Below are positions 18,193 through 25,433 of a DNA stretch of 49,133 nucleotides, in pieces. Both the position numbers and the translations under genes were made by a program. The notes under the pieces were generated by a model, which saw nothing but the letters and a program-made list of their open reading frames with translations, did no database searches and had not been told where the DNA came from. The stretch covers positions 229,161 to 278,293 of the forward strand of contig NZ_JYNX01000058.1 of NCBI RefSeq assembly GCF_001044255.1, written 5' to 3'. Source of the stretch: Mycolicibacterium chubuense (GTDB taxonomy: Bacteria > Actinomycetota > Actinomycetes > Mycobacteriales > Mycobacteriaceae). Positions within the stretch are counted from its first letter, which is position 1. The number at the start of each line of letters is the position of its first letter.

Positions 18193-19368
18193 TCACACGA
18201 GAGCGCCCACGATCCCCGGAGCCAGGACGTCGTCGAGCACCATCATGGCCGTCCCGATGACGCCGGCACGGTCGCCGTGGTGCGAGGGCACGATCTGCAG
18301 GGTCCGGGTGGCCAACGCGGTCGCGTTGCCGTACAACGTCTCCCGCAGCCCGGCGACGAAGATGTCGTAGGCGCCGGCGACGTCGCCGGCCACCACCAGT
18401 GCGGCGGGATTGAGCAGGTTCACCGCGCCGGCCAGAACCTCGCCGACGTGCCGACCGCTCTCACGGATCAGGCGGCGCGCCAGTGCATCTCCGCTGTGGG
18501 CCAGATCGACGACGTCGCGCAGACTGCGCGCCGTCCTGCCCTCGTCGTTCAGCGCCCGCACCAGGGCCCAGCCGCCGGCGACCGCCTCCAGACACCCCAC
18601 GTCGCCACACCGGCACGGTATCCCGTCGGCGGCCACCGTCTTGTCGTGTCCGAACTCCCCTGCCGCCCCGAGCGCCCCGCGCTGCAACGCACCGCCGGCC
18701 ACGATGCCGGCCCCCAGGCCCGTGGACGCCTTGATCACCAGGACGTCGTCCAGCCCGCGGCCGGCGCCGGCGCGCCACTCGGCGAGCGCGAACGCGTTGG
18801 CGTCGTTTCCCACCACCACGGGCGCCCCGCCGAGCCCCGCGAAGAACGGTCCGAGCGGCACGCCGTCCCACCCGGTCAGCACCGGTGAATCGAGGCTGGA
18901 GCCGCGCTGCGCATCCACCGTGCCGGGCAGGCTGACCCCGATGCCGAAGATCCGTGTGCCGCGGTGACCGGACTCGCCGAGCAGCGCCCCGAGGCGCGTC
19001 GCCACCGCTGGCATGAGGTCGGCGGGACCGAAGCCGGGCTCCTCGTCGATGTCGGCGGCCGCGCGGATATCGCCGGCAAGATCGCACACCGCCAGCCGCG
19101 CCCGACTGCCACCGATGGCAGCGGTCAGGACGATTCCGGCGTCGGCGTTGAACGACACGAGCGTGGCCGGTCGCCCGCCCGATGACGGCGCCTGATCCTG
19201 CTCGACCACCAGCCCCCGCGCCGTGAGTTCCCTCACTCGCGCGGCCACCGCGGTGCGCGACATTCCTGTGAGCGCTCCGATCTCGGCGCGGCTGATTGCG
19301 CGCTTGTCCCTGATGAGGGCATACAGGTCACCCACAGCAGTCACCGGGGTGGTGCGCAAAAGGGCCAT
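18193..19368 (-). CDS. ROK-family transcriptional regulator
   Basis: NagC/Mlc-type regulator of 391 aa: an N-terminal winged helix-turn-helix (about residues 10-65, ISRAEIGALTGMSRTAVAARVRELTARGLV) fused to a ROK sugar-kinase fold. The zinc motif CRCGDVGCLEAV is near 248-260, with upstream GEFGHDK. The phosphate-binding GVSLPGTVD loop and GNDANAF are intact, so sugar binding is plausible. It is divergent from the aldolase-fold/MFS pair, which it may control in response to a sugar or sugar acid (inference). Confidence 0.87.
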   Translation of the reverse strand: MALLRTTPVTAVGDLYALIRDKRAISRAEIGALTGMSRTAVAARVRELTARGLVVEQDQAPSSGGRPATLVSFNADAGIVLTAAIGGSRARLAVCDLAGDIRAAADIDEEPGFGPADLMPAVATRLGALLGESGHRGTRIFGIGVSLPGTVDAQRGSSLDSPVLTGWDGVPLGPFFAGLGGAPVVVGNDANAFALAEWRAGAGRGLDDVLVIKASTGLGAGIVAGGALQRGALGAAGEFGHDKTVAADGIPCRCGDVGCLEAVAGGWALVRALNDEGRTARSLRDVVDLAHSGDALARRLIRESGRHVGEVLAGAVNLLNPAALVVAGDVAGAYDIFVAGLRETLYGNATALATRTLQIVPSHHGDRAGVIGTAMMVLDDVLAPGIVGALV

Positions 19369-19374
19369 ACGGAC

Positions 19375-19380
19375 AGCGTA
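19375..19380 (-). promoter_or_regulatory. -10 box for leaderless ROK regulator transcript
   Basis: On the minus strand TACGCT ends six bases before the regulator's ATG. A possible -35, TTTGAA, lies 17 bases further upstream (19398-19403). Confidence 0.4.
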
Positions 19381-19399
19381 ACTCCACGTGCTTCTGCTT

Positions 19400-19415
19400 C
19401 AAAAGTACAAAAGTC
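19400..19415. repeat. Tandem CAAAAGT(A/C) in ROK/aldolase-like intergenic region
   Basis: CAAAAGTA and CAAAAGTC are directly adjacent in an AT-rich patch between the divergent ROK regulator and the aldolase-fold gene. They could be regulator half-sites. Confidence 0.35.
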
Positions 19416-19454
19416 GCGTTGAGAAGTACCGAATACGGCCCTATCGTGATCGGG

Positions 19455-20117
19455 GTGAGAGAGCCGAGATCGTTGTTGGACGTCGCCCCGGTGATGCCCG
19501 TGATCAGCATGCGCAGCGCAGGAAGTCCATGCTCTGCGGCGTGCGCCGCGGACGCCATCGCCGCGGCAGGACTGCCGCTGGTGCAGATCGCGGTCGATGC
19601 GCCGTCCGCGTGGGACGCGATCGAGCGCATCCGGTCGGAGTCGCCTCAGATCGTCATCGGGGCCGGTGCCCTGACCTCCGCCGGGCAGCCTCCACTCGCC
19701 CGCGCCGCGGGCGCCGAATTCCTGGTCGCGACGGCGGCGGACCCGGCGCTGCGGATCGCGATGCGCGCCGCGGAATTGCCCCACCTGCCGAGTGTCGCGA
19801 CGGTGCTCGACGCCATCGAGGTCCTCGGCGAGGGCTACACCGACATGGTGCTGCATCCGGCCGCCGCGCTCGGTGGTCTGCGCCACCTCGCGGCGTTGGC
19901 CGCCTTCGCGCCCGGGGCGCGCTTCGCGGCCGCCGGCGGTCTCACCCCCGCCGATCTGTCCGGATACCTCGCGGCGCCCAATGTCGGGTGCGTGATGGCC
20001 GACTGGCTGGTGCCCCGCGACGCGGTGCGCCGTCGCGACTGGGACCGGATCGGACGCCTCGCCGCGGTGTCCGTCACGCTGAGTAGGCCGACCGTCACCC
20101 TGGAGCGTGCGCTGTGA
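19455..20117 (+). CDS. KDPG/KHG-aldolase-fold protein lacking the catalytic lysine
   Basis: A 220-aa TIM-barrel protein resembling Eda (2-dehydro-3-deoxy-phosphogluconate aldolase): VMPVISM at the start, IVIGAGALTSAGQ, AGAEFLVAT, LHPAAALGGLRHLAAL, and RFAAAGGLTPADLSGYL. In Eda the Schiff-base Lys sits three residues before the Pro of FFPAE; the equivalent here is hydrophobic, and the whole protein contains no lysine. The Glu on the second strand also appears replaced by Gln (LVQIAV). Classical aldolase chemistry is therefore unlikely. GTG 19455 is preferred; a TTG at 19419 gives 12 more residues. It overlaps the MFS gene by GTGA. Confidence 0.75.
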   Translation: MREPRSLLDVAPVMPVISMRSAGSPCSAACAADAIAAAGLPLVQIAVDAPSAWDAIERIRSESPQIVIGAGALTSAGQPPLARAAGAEFLVATAADPALRIAMRAAELPHLPSVATVLDAIEVLGEGYTDMVLHPAAALGGLRHLAALAAFAPGARFAAAGGLTPADLSGYLAAPNVGCVMADWLVPRDAVRRRDWDRIGRLAAVSVTLSRPTVTLERAL

Positions 20118-21331
20118 CCGTCATACAGGAACGTCCCGTCGGCCCGGTGGCCGTGGTCGCACCCGATCCCGTGGTGCGCTGGCTCGCCGTGGTGGCGCTC
20201 GCCCTGGGCGGCTTCGGCATCGGCACCACCGAGTTCGTCTCCATGGGCCTGCTGCCCGACATCGCGACGAGCTTCGGGGTTTCCGAACCGAACGCCGGCC
20301 ACATCATCTCGGCCTACGCGCTGGGTGTGGTGGTGGGTGCTCCGGCCATCGCCGCGCTGACGGCACGCATGGCGCGGCGCAAGCTCCTGCTCGGACTGAT
20401 CGCGGTGTTCACCCTCGGCAACCTGGCCAGCATGGTGGCACCCTCCTACGACACGCTGATCCTCGCCCGCTTCGCCGCGGGCCTGCCGCACGGCGCTTTC
20501 TTCGGCGTGGCCGGGCTGGCGGCAGCCCATCTGATGGGTCCGCAGAACCGGGCCAAGGCCGTCGCGCACGTGATGTCCGGGTTGACGATCGCGACGGTGC
20601 TCGGTGTGCCGATGGCCTCGTGGCTGGGCCAATCCCTGGGCTGGCGCGCGGCTTTCGGCCTCGTCGTCGGCATCGGGCTGGTCACGCTGACCGCGCTGTG
20701 GTGCTGGCTTCCCAAGCACCTGCAGACGATGCAGTCGACGAGTCCGCTGGCCGAGTTGAGCGCGCTGCGCCGCCCGCAGGTGTGGCTGGCGATTCTCGTC
20801 GGCATGATCGGCTTCGGCGGGATGTTCGCCGTCTACACCTATATCGCGACGACCATGACCGACGTCGCGGGTCTGCCCCGGCCTCTGATCCCGTTGGCGC
20901 TCATGGTGTTCGGTCTCGGGATGTTCTGCGGCAACCTCATCGGCGGTCGCCTGGCCGACCGTTCGGTGATACGGGCGCTGTACATGTCGCTCGGGGCACT
21001 CGCCGGGGCGCTGACGCTGTTCGTCGCGGCGGCGCACAATCCGTGGACCGCTCTTCTCGTCCTCTTCGCCATCGGCACCTCGGGGTCGGCGGTCGGGCCG
21101 GCGTTGCAGACCCGGCTCATGGACGTCGGGCACGGCGCGCAGACACTCGCCGCGGCTCTGAACCACTCGGCGCTCAACATCGGCAATGCGAGCGGCGCCT
21201 GGGTGGGCGGTCTGGTGATCGCCGCGGGCCTGGGCTACACGGCGCCTGCAGCAGCCGGGGCCGTGCTCGCGGTCGCGGGCATGGCGGTCCTGACGGTGTC
21301 GGCATTCCTGCAGCGCAGATCGCGCGGTTAA
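20114..21331 (+). CDS. MFS transporter (AraJ/NepI-like exporter)
   Basis: Twelve-helix major facilitator of 405 aa, most like the sugar/drug:proton exporters of the AraJ/NepI group. GIGTTEFVSMGLLPDIATSFGV in helix 1 and the ARMARRKLLL loop after helix 2 are characteristic. The second half begins after LRRPQVWLAILVGMIGF. The start is GTG 20114 overlapping the aldolase-fold stop by four bases, indicating translational coupling, so the two proteins probably handle the same sugar-like compound. The ROK regulator is divergent. Confidence 0.87.
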   Translation: MTVIQERPVGPVAVVAPDPVVRWLAVVALALGGFGIGTTEFVSMGLLPDIATSFGVSEPNAGHIISAYALGVVVGAPAIAALTARMARRKLLLGLIAVFTLGNLASMVAPSYDTLILARFAAGLPHGAFFGVAGLAAAHLMGPQNRAKAVAHVMSGLTIATVLGVPMASWLGQSLGWRAAFGLVVGIGLVTLTALWCWLPKHLQTMQSTSPLAELSALRRPQVWLAILVGMIGFGGMFAVYTYIATTMTDVAGLPRPLIPLALMVFGLGMFCGNLIGGRLADRSVIRALYMSLGALAGALTLFVAAAHNPWTALLVLFAIGTSGSAVGPALQTRLMDVGHGAQTLAAALNHSALNIGNASGAWVGGLVIAAGLGYTAPAAAGAVLAVAGMAVLTVSAFLQRRSRG

Positions 21332-21360
21332 CACGAACGCCGTTCGGGCATTCAGCGCCC

Positions 21361-21654
21361 ATGGCATTCAAACTCACGTACAGCGACGGGCAGGAATCCA
21401 CGCACGACGACGACACCGTCTGGGAGCTCGACGACGGTGTCCTGAAGTTGGGCCGCGAGAAGGGCAAGTGGTCGGTGCTGCTCTCGCCGAGCCACTGGGC
21501 GGTGCTCGAACTCGGCGGCGCGTCGTCGGACAAGGACTCGGACAAGGACTCCGACAAGAACGCCGATGACGACGCCGACAGCGGCGACGAGAAGGATTCC
21601 GACCGGTCCGACGACGAGAAGGATGACAAAGGCGACAAGGACGACAAGGACTGA
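21361..21654 (+). CDS. Small acidic protein with Asp/Lys/Ser-rich tail
   Basis: Unrecognised 97-aa protein. Residues 1-55 look globular (MAFKLTYSDGQ...VWELDDGVLKLGREKGKWSVLLSPSHWAVLEL). Residues 56-97 are low complexity, repeating D-K-D-S and D-D-E-K units, and are certainly disordered. No signal peptide or motif was seen. It sits alone between the MFS gene and the convergent Rieske gene, with only five bases to the latter's stop. A charge-based protein or nucleic-acid interaction is conceivable, but no function is assigned. Confidence 0.65.
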   Translation: MAFKLTYSDGQESTHDDDTVWELDDGVLKLGREKGKWSVLLSPSHWAVLELGGASSDKDSDKDSDKNADDDADSGDEKDSDRSDDEKDDKGDKDDKD

Positions 21655-21659
21655 CGCGC

Positions 21660-22832
21660 TCAGGAGAGCGCGACGCCCAACTCGCCGGCGAACACCTTGA
21701 TCATGTGCTGAACGGCGATCTCGTTGCGGCCGATGATCATGTGGTCGTGCTGGCCGTGGCGGACGCCTTGCCCGCATTGCGGCAGCATCGCGAAGTCCTC
21801 GTCGCGCACCGCGGCGTGCACGCCGTCGTAGACGGCGTCGTATGCCGCACGCATCTCGTCGTTGTGCGCGGGCACGCGGGCCATCCAGCTGTGCCGGACG
21901 GTGCAGCGGGTCGGCTCGCCCGCGGGCAGGATGTCGATGATCTCCACGCCGACAGGGCTGTTGGCGAGGATCAGGTTGGGATAGATCCAGTAGACGACCC
22001 CCATGTTGGCCAACGGCTCGCGTGGTGCAGCCGGGTCGGTGTCGAGGTTCGTGATCCAGGTGAACGGGAAACCGATGCGGTGGTGCCGGCCGTACTCGTC
22101 GTAGATCGCGGTATTGGCGAGGGTGTTCTGACCGATCAGGCTCTCGCTGTGCACGAACGGGAAGTGGTAGCCCTCGGCGAACGCCTCGAGCGCGCCCTTC
22201 CACGAGACCTCGGACTGGAACTCCCGGTCGGCGTGGTAGCCGTAGGACGGGTAGTCCCATCGGGCGAGTTCGGCACTGACCAGGCCGAGGTGGGCGTCGA
22301 CGTCGATCGCCGCGTCGGCGGACAGCACCGCCCAGATGAACCCGTACTTCTCCTGCGACGGGAGTTCGACCAGTCCGTAGTCCTTCTGGTTCATCGAGTC
22401 GAAGCCCGCCCGGCCCGGGACCATGAACAACTCACCGGTGTTCCTGTAGGTCCACGCGTGGTACGGGCAGACGAAGCGCGACGCGTTGCCCGCCCCGCAG
22501 GCGGGCATGGCGCCGCGGTGGCGGCAGTAGTTCAGCAGGACGCGACTGGCGCCGGTGCGGTCGCGGGTGACCAGCAGGGAGGTTCCGAGCACCGACCGGA
22601 CGAGGAAGTCGTTCGCCTCCGGTAGTTGCACCGACGGTGCGATGGCCAGCGGAACGCGCCGCAGGATCTGGGATTCCTCGACGTCGGTGATCTTCGGGTC
22701 GCGGTAGTAGTGCAGCGGTACGCGCAGTTCACGCTCTGCCATGTCCGTGGTGCCGCCGAGGGCGTGCTCGAGCGCCCGTCGGGTCAGCACGTCGTCGTCG
22801 CAGGCGGCCGGCAGTCCGGGTAGGGGGCTCAT
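21660..22832 (-). CDS. Rieske non-haem iron oxygenase alpha subunit
   Basis: Ring-hydroxylating-type oxygenase, 390 aa. The Rieske [2Fe-2S] cluster motif C-x-H (NYCRHRG) followed by C-x-x-H (CPYHAW) is near residues 103-128. The mononuclear iron site E-G-Y-H-F-P-F-V-H is near 220, with a further acidic ligand expected near the C-terminus. No beta subunit, ferredoxin or reductase gene is adjacent, so electron partners must come from elsewhere. The substrate is unknown; family relatives act on aromatics, quaternary amines or sterols. It is divergent from a TetR gene across a clear palindromic operator. Confidence 0.87.
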   Translation of the reverse strand: MSPLPGLPAACDDDVLTRRALEHALGGTTDMAERELRVPLHYYRDPKITDVEESQILRRVPLAIAPSVQLPEANDFLVRSVLGTSLLVTRDRTGASRVLLNYCRHRGAMPACGAGNASRFVCPYHAWTYRNTGELFMVPGRAGFDSMNQKDYGLVELPSQEKYGFIWAVLSADAAIDVDAHLGLVSAELARWDYPSYGYHADREFQSEVSWKGALEAFAEGYHFPFVHSESLIGQNTLANTAIYDEYGRHHRIGFPFTWITNLDTDPAAPREPLANMGVVYWIYPNLILANSPVGVEIIDILPAGEPTRCTVRHSWMARVPAHNDEMRAAYDAVYDGVHAAVRDEDFAMLPQCGQGVRHGQHDHMIIGRNEIAVQHMIKVFAGELGVALS

Positions 22833-22838
22833 GACTAC

Positions 22839-22870
22839 TGACCATACAAGTTGAATAGAATGTATTGTCA
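22839..22870. promoter_or_regulatory. Inverted-repeat operator between Rieske oxygenase and TetR genes
   Basis: TGACCATACA (22839-22848) and TGTATTGTCA (22861-22870) form a 10-12-10 inverted repeat with one mismatch. It lies in the 72-base gap between the two divergent starts, the expected place for a TetR autoregulatory operator. Confidence 0.6.
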
Positions 22871-22904
22871 AGATCCGGGACGGTGTCATGCGACGATCGG
22901 GGGC

Positions 22905-23513
22905 ATGCGCAGGCACGGGTGGTCGGGTGACATCCCGCGCGACGACGAGGAGGCGGCGGGCCGCATCCTGGACGCAGCCCGACGAGCCATCGACGACGGC
23001 CAGCCCGTCACCATCTCGACCGTCGCGCAGTCGCTGGGCATCACCCGGCAGACGGTGTACCGCTACTTCCCCACTCAGGAAGCGCTGCTGGCCGCGACGG
23101 CCCTGTCGTCGATCGACGCGTTTCTCGATCGGCTCGCCGGGCAGCTCGGGGCCATCAGCGATCCGACGCAGGCTGTCGTCGAAGGAATCGCCTACACGCT
23201 CGAACAGCTCTCCCACGACAGATATCTGCGCCTGGTCGTCGAGCCGGGCAAGGCGTCGGCCTTCACCGCGGGGGTGACCTCCGACGTCGCGATCGGCTTC
23301 GGCCGATCCATCCTGCAGAGATACGACATCGATTGGGCGGCCGCAGGTTTCGACGGTGACAAGCTGGACGGGCTCGTCGAGTTCATGCTCCGGACGCTGC
23401 AGTCGTTCATCGTCGATCCCGGCGGTCCGGCGCGTTGCGGTGACGGGTTGCGCGCCTATCTGCGCGACTGGGTGGCCCCGGCAGTCCGTGCGCGGGCCGA
23501 GACGCCGAGTTGA
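22905..23513 (+). CDS. TetR/AcrR-family transcriptional regulator
   Basis: A 202-aa regulator with an N-terminal TetR helix-turn-helix (about residues 15-65: RILDAARRAIDDGQPVTISTVAQSLGITRQTVYRYFPTQEALL) and a helical ligand-binding domain. The frame is open to 22851, but the preceding residues lack family similarity and ATG 22905 follows a G-rich patch, so it is chosen. Divergence from the Rieske oxygenase gene and the shared palindrome suggest it represses that gene and itself until an oxygenase substrate binds. Confidence 0.85.
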   Translation: MRRHGWSGDIPRDDEEAAGRILDAARRAIDDGQPVTISTVAQSLGITRQTVYRYFPTQEALLAATALSSIDAFLDRLAGQLGAISDPTQAVVEGIAYTLEQLSHDRYLRLVVEPGKASAFTAGVTSDVAIGFGRSILQRYDIDWAAAGFDGDKLDGLVEFMLRTLQSFIVDPGGPARCGDGLRAYLRDWVAPAVRARAETPS

Positions 23514-23569
23514 GGCGCTGACGCGGCATCGGTCGGCGAGTCGCCGAGCCACCCGTTGGCGCCGGTGCC

Positions 23570-23575
23570 TATCCT
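23570..23575 (+). promoter_or_regulatory. -10 box for leaderless rnhA transcript
   Basis: TATCCT ends six bases before the ATG at 23582, with no Shine-Dalgarno sequence, matching the leaderless pattern. Confidence 0.45.
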
Positions 23576-23581
23576 CGGCGG

Positions 23582-24037
23582 ATGACCTCCGAGCCCGTGG
23601 TGATCCACACCGACGGTGGGTGCCGACCCAACCCCGGCCCGGGCGGCTGGGGCGCAGTGCTGCGTCACCGCGAGCACGTCCGCGAGATGTGCGGGGGTGA
23701 ACCCGGCCAGACGAGCAACAACCGGATGGAACTGACGGCGCCCATCATGGCGCTCGAAGCGCTCACCCGCCCGATGTCGGTGCACCTCTACACCGACAGC
23801 ACCTACGTCCGGAACGGGATCACCAAGTGGGTGGTCGGCTGGGAACGCAACGGCTGGATGACCGCGGCCAAGCAGCCGGTCAAGAACGTCGACCTGTGGC
23901 AGCGGCTGCAGCTGGCCTGCGCGCGACACCGCGTCGAGTGGTTCTGGGTCAAAGGGCACTCGGGCGTCGGCGACAACGAGTTGGCCGACGTGCTGGCCAC
24001 CCGGGGCATGCAGGCTGCGCTGGGCGCCCTCGCCTGA
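23582..24037 (+). CDS. rnhA: Ribonuclease HI
   Basis: Degrades the RNA strand of RNA-DNA hybrids. Standalone RNase HI of 151 aa with all four catalytic acids visible: Asp in [18 protein letters not shown] near residue 11, Glu in NNRMELTA near 51, Asp in [11 protein letters not shown] near 74, and Asp in GVGDNELAD near 133. The basic-protrusion region with [16 protein letters not shown] is also present, as in the E. coli type. M. tuberculosis has only a bifunctional RNase HI (Rv2228c), so a single-domain enzyme is a feature shared with some fast growers. Confidence 0.95.
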   Translation: MTSEPVVIHTDGGCRPNPGPGGWGAVLRHREHVREMCGGEPGQTSNNRMELTAPIMALEALTRPMSVHLYTDSTYVRNGITKWVVGWERNGWMTAAKQPVKNVDLWQRLQLACARHRVEWFWVKGHSGVGDNELADVLATRGMQAALGALA

Positions 24038-24047
24038 GCGCGCCATG

Positions 24048-24689
24048 TCAGTCGATCAGGCGGTCCAGGATCGACCACACCAGCACGTCGTCGGTGGTGA
24101 CCTGCAGCGACAGCGGGGTGTACGTCAGAGGACGACGGCCCGACACCACCCGCTTCTGCTGGTGTTCCAATCGTTCCAGGACGTCGTTGATGAGACCGCC
24201 GAAGTCCTGCAGGGGTTGATTGACGAACCGGATGCAGTCGGCCAGCAAGGGCGCATCGTGGTCGATCACCGCCTGGCGCCGACAGTCCTCGGCGAGTTCG
24301 AGCAGCCGCTCGTAGTAGCCGCTCACCCGTCGGCCGACCCGCACGATGCCCGGACCGTCGGCGGTGCTCTCGTCCTCCGGCACCCCGAACACCGCCAGGA
24401 ATATCGGGGAACGCAGGAATTCACCAGCCTCCCTGACGATCTCGTCGACGGCGCGCACATGGTGGGCGACGAAAGCCGCGACCTCGGCCCCGGTGTCGAG
24501 CCGGCCCGTCGGTGGGCCGGCCGGGGCGCCGAGCACCTGGCTCACCTTGCGCGCCTCGAGCGCCGCCCAGTGCTGGAAGAGCACCGACGCGAAGGCGGCC
24601 CACGGCCAGCACGGTGGCTTCCGCCGCAGCATCTGCTCGAGCAGTTCAGGCGTCGCCACGACGTCGGCCACCGCACCGCTGTCTCTCAT
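24048..24689 (-). CDS. Hypothetical protein
   Basis: Unrecognised 213-aa protein, probably cytoplasmic and largely helical. It has a Trp-rich patch (PPCWPWAAFASVLFQHWAALEARK) near residues 25-48 and several Glu/Arg-rich helices. No catalytic motif, signal peptide or membrane segment is evident. It converges on rnhA with a ten-base gap and is divergent from the VOC gene. Length, codon use and position argue that it is real; the function is unknown. Confidence 0.6.
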   Translation of the reverse strand: MRDSGAVADVVATPELLEQMLRRKPPCWPWAAFASVLFQHWAALEARKVSQVLGAPAGPPTGRLDTGAEVAAFVAHHVRAVDEIVREAGEFLRSPIFLAVFGVPEDESTADGPGIVRVGRRVSGYYERLLELAEDCRRQAVIDHDAPLLADCIRFVNQPLQDFGGLINDVLERLEHQQKRVVSGRRPLTYTPLSLQVTTDDVLVWSILDRLID

Positions 24690-24739
24690 GCCCCCGAAGC
24701 TAGGCGCGGGTACCGACAGCCGTGGATCGGAGCGACGCT

Positions 24740-25408
24740 GTGAGCCTGGAAATCGAGTCGTTGCACATCGCGGACCCCGCCGAGGCGTGGACGCGGGCCG
24801 GATTCAGTGTCGATTCGGACGTCGATTCGGACGTCGATTCGGACGTCGACCACGTCTGCCGCGTCGGCGGTGTGCGCGTCCGGCTGATCGGCCGCAGTCG
24901 CGGCTCGGGAATCGTCGGATGGACCCTGCGCGGCCTGCCGCCCGACAGCCGGCCGGCCGACGTCGACGGGATCCCCACGGCCAGTTCGCAGGCCGACGCG
25001 CCTGCGCCGGCCGCGCATCCCAACGGCGTCACCGCGATCGACCACGTCGTTCTGATGTCGCCCGACCTCGACCGCACGGTCCGGGCGCTGGTCGCCCTCG
25101 GCGTGCACCCTCGCCGGGAACGCGACGCCGAGATCGGCGGACGGCCGATCCGCCAGATCTTCTTCCGCTTCGCCGACGTCGTCATCGAGGTGGTCGGATC
25201 GCCGGGAACCACCGGTACAGGTCCCGCGACGCTGTGGGGCATCACCTACGTCGTCGGCGACATCGACGCCACCGCCGCGTTTCTCGGTGAGCGCACGACA
25301 GCGGTCAAGCAGGCCGTGCAGCCGGGTCGCCGCATCACGACGCTGCGCCACCAGGACGTCGGGATGTCGGTCCGGACGGCGATGATCTCGCCGCGACGCG
25401 ATCGCTGA
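24740..25408 (+). CDS. VOC (glyoxalase/bleomycin-resistance fold) protein
   Basis: A 222-aa protein with one recognisable VOC module (about residues 100-220: AIDHVVLMSPDLDRTVRALVALG..., then FADVVIEVVG and WGITYVVGDIDATAAFLGE). The N-terminal half is probably a degenerate second module. At residues ~24-36 the DNA carries three exact 12-base copies, giving three VDSD units. GTG 24740 is chosen since GGAG lies seven bases upstream; GTG 24722 is possible. Metal ligands are partly identifiable (HVV, Glu in VIEV). The substrate is unknown. It is one base from the serine hydrolase frame. Confidence 0.7.
   Translation: MSLEIESLHIADPAEAWTRAGFSVDSDVDSDVDSDVDHVCRVGGVRVRLIGRSRGSGIVGWTLRGLPPDSRPADVDGIPTASSQADAPAPAAHPNGVTAIDHVVLMSPDLDRTVRALVALGVHPRRERDAEIGGRPIRQIFFRFADVVIEVVGSPGTTGTGPATLWGITYVVGDIDATAAFLGERTTAVKQAVQPGRRITTLRHQDVGMSVRTAMISPRRDR
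24809..24844 (+). repeat. In-frame 12-base tandem repeat, three copies
   Basis: GTCGATTCGGAC is repeated exactly three times (24809-24820, 24821-24832, 24833-24844) and followed by a partial GTCGAC. It encodes VDSD units inside the VOC protein. Because the unit is a multiple of three, copy-number change would alter protein length without a frameshift. Confidence 0.9.
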
Positions 25409-25420
25409 CATGCGAGCGGC

Positions 25421-25426
25421 TACCGT
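25421..25426 (+). promoter_or_regulatory. -10 box for leaderless serine hydrolase transcript
   Basis: TACCGT ends seven bases before GTG 25434, which supports GTG 25434 rather than ATG 25410 as the start. Confidence 0.4.
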
Positions 25427-25433
25427 CGACAGG

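Noticed and set aside
24809-24844. CRISPR-like repeat
   Set aside because: Units are 12 bases, contiguous without spacers and in frame inside a gene.
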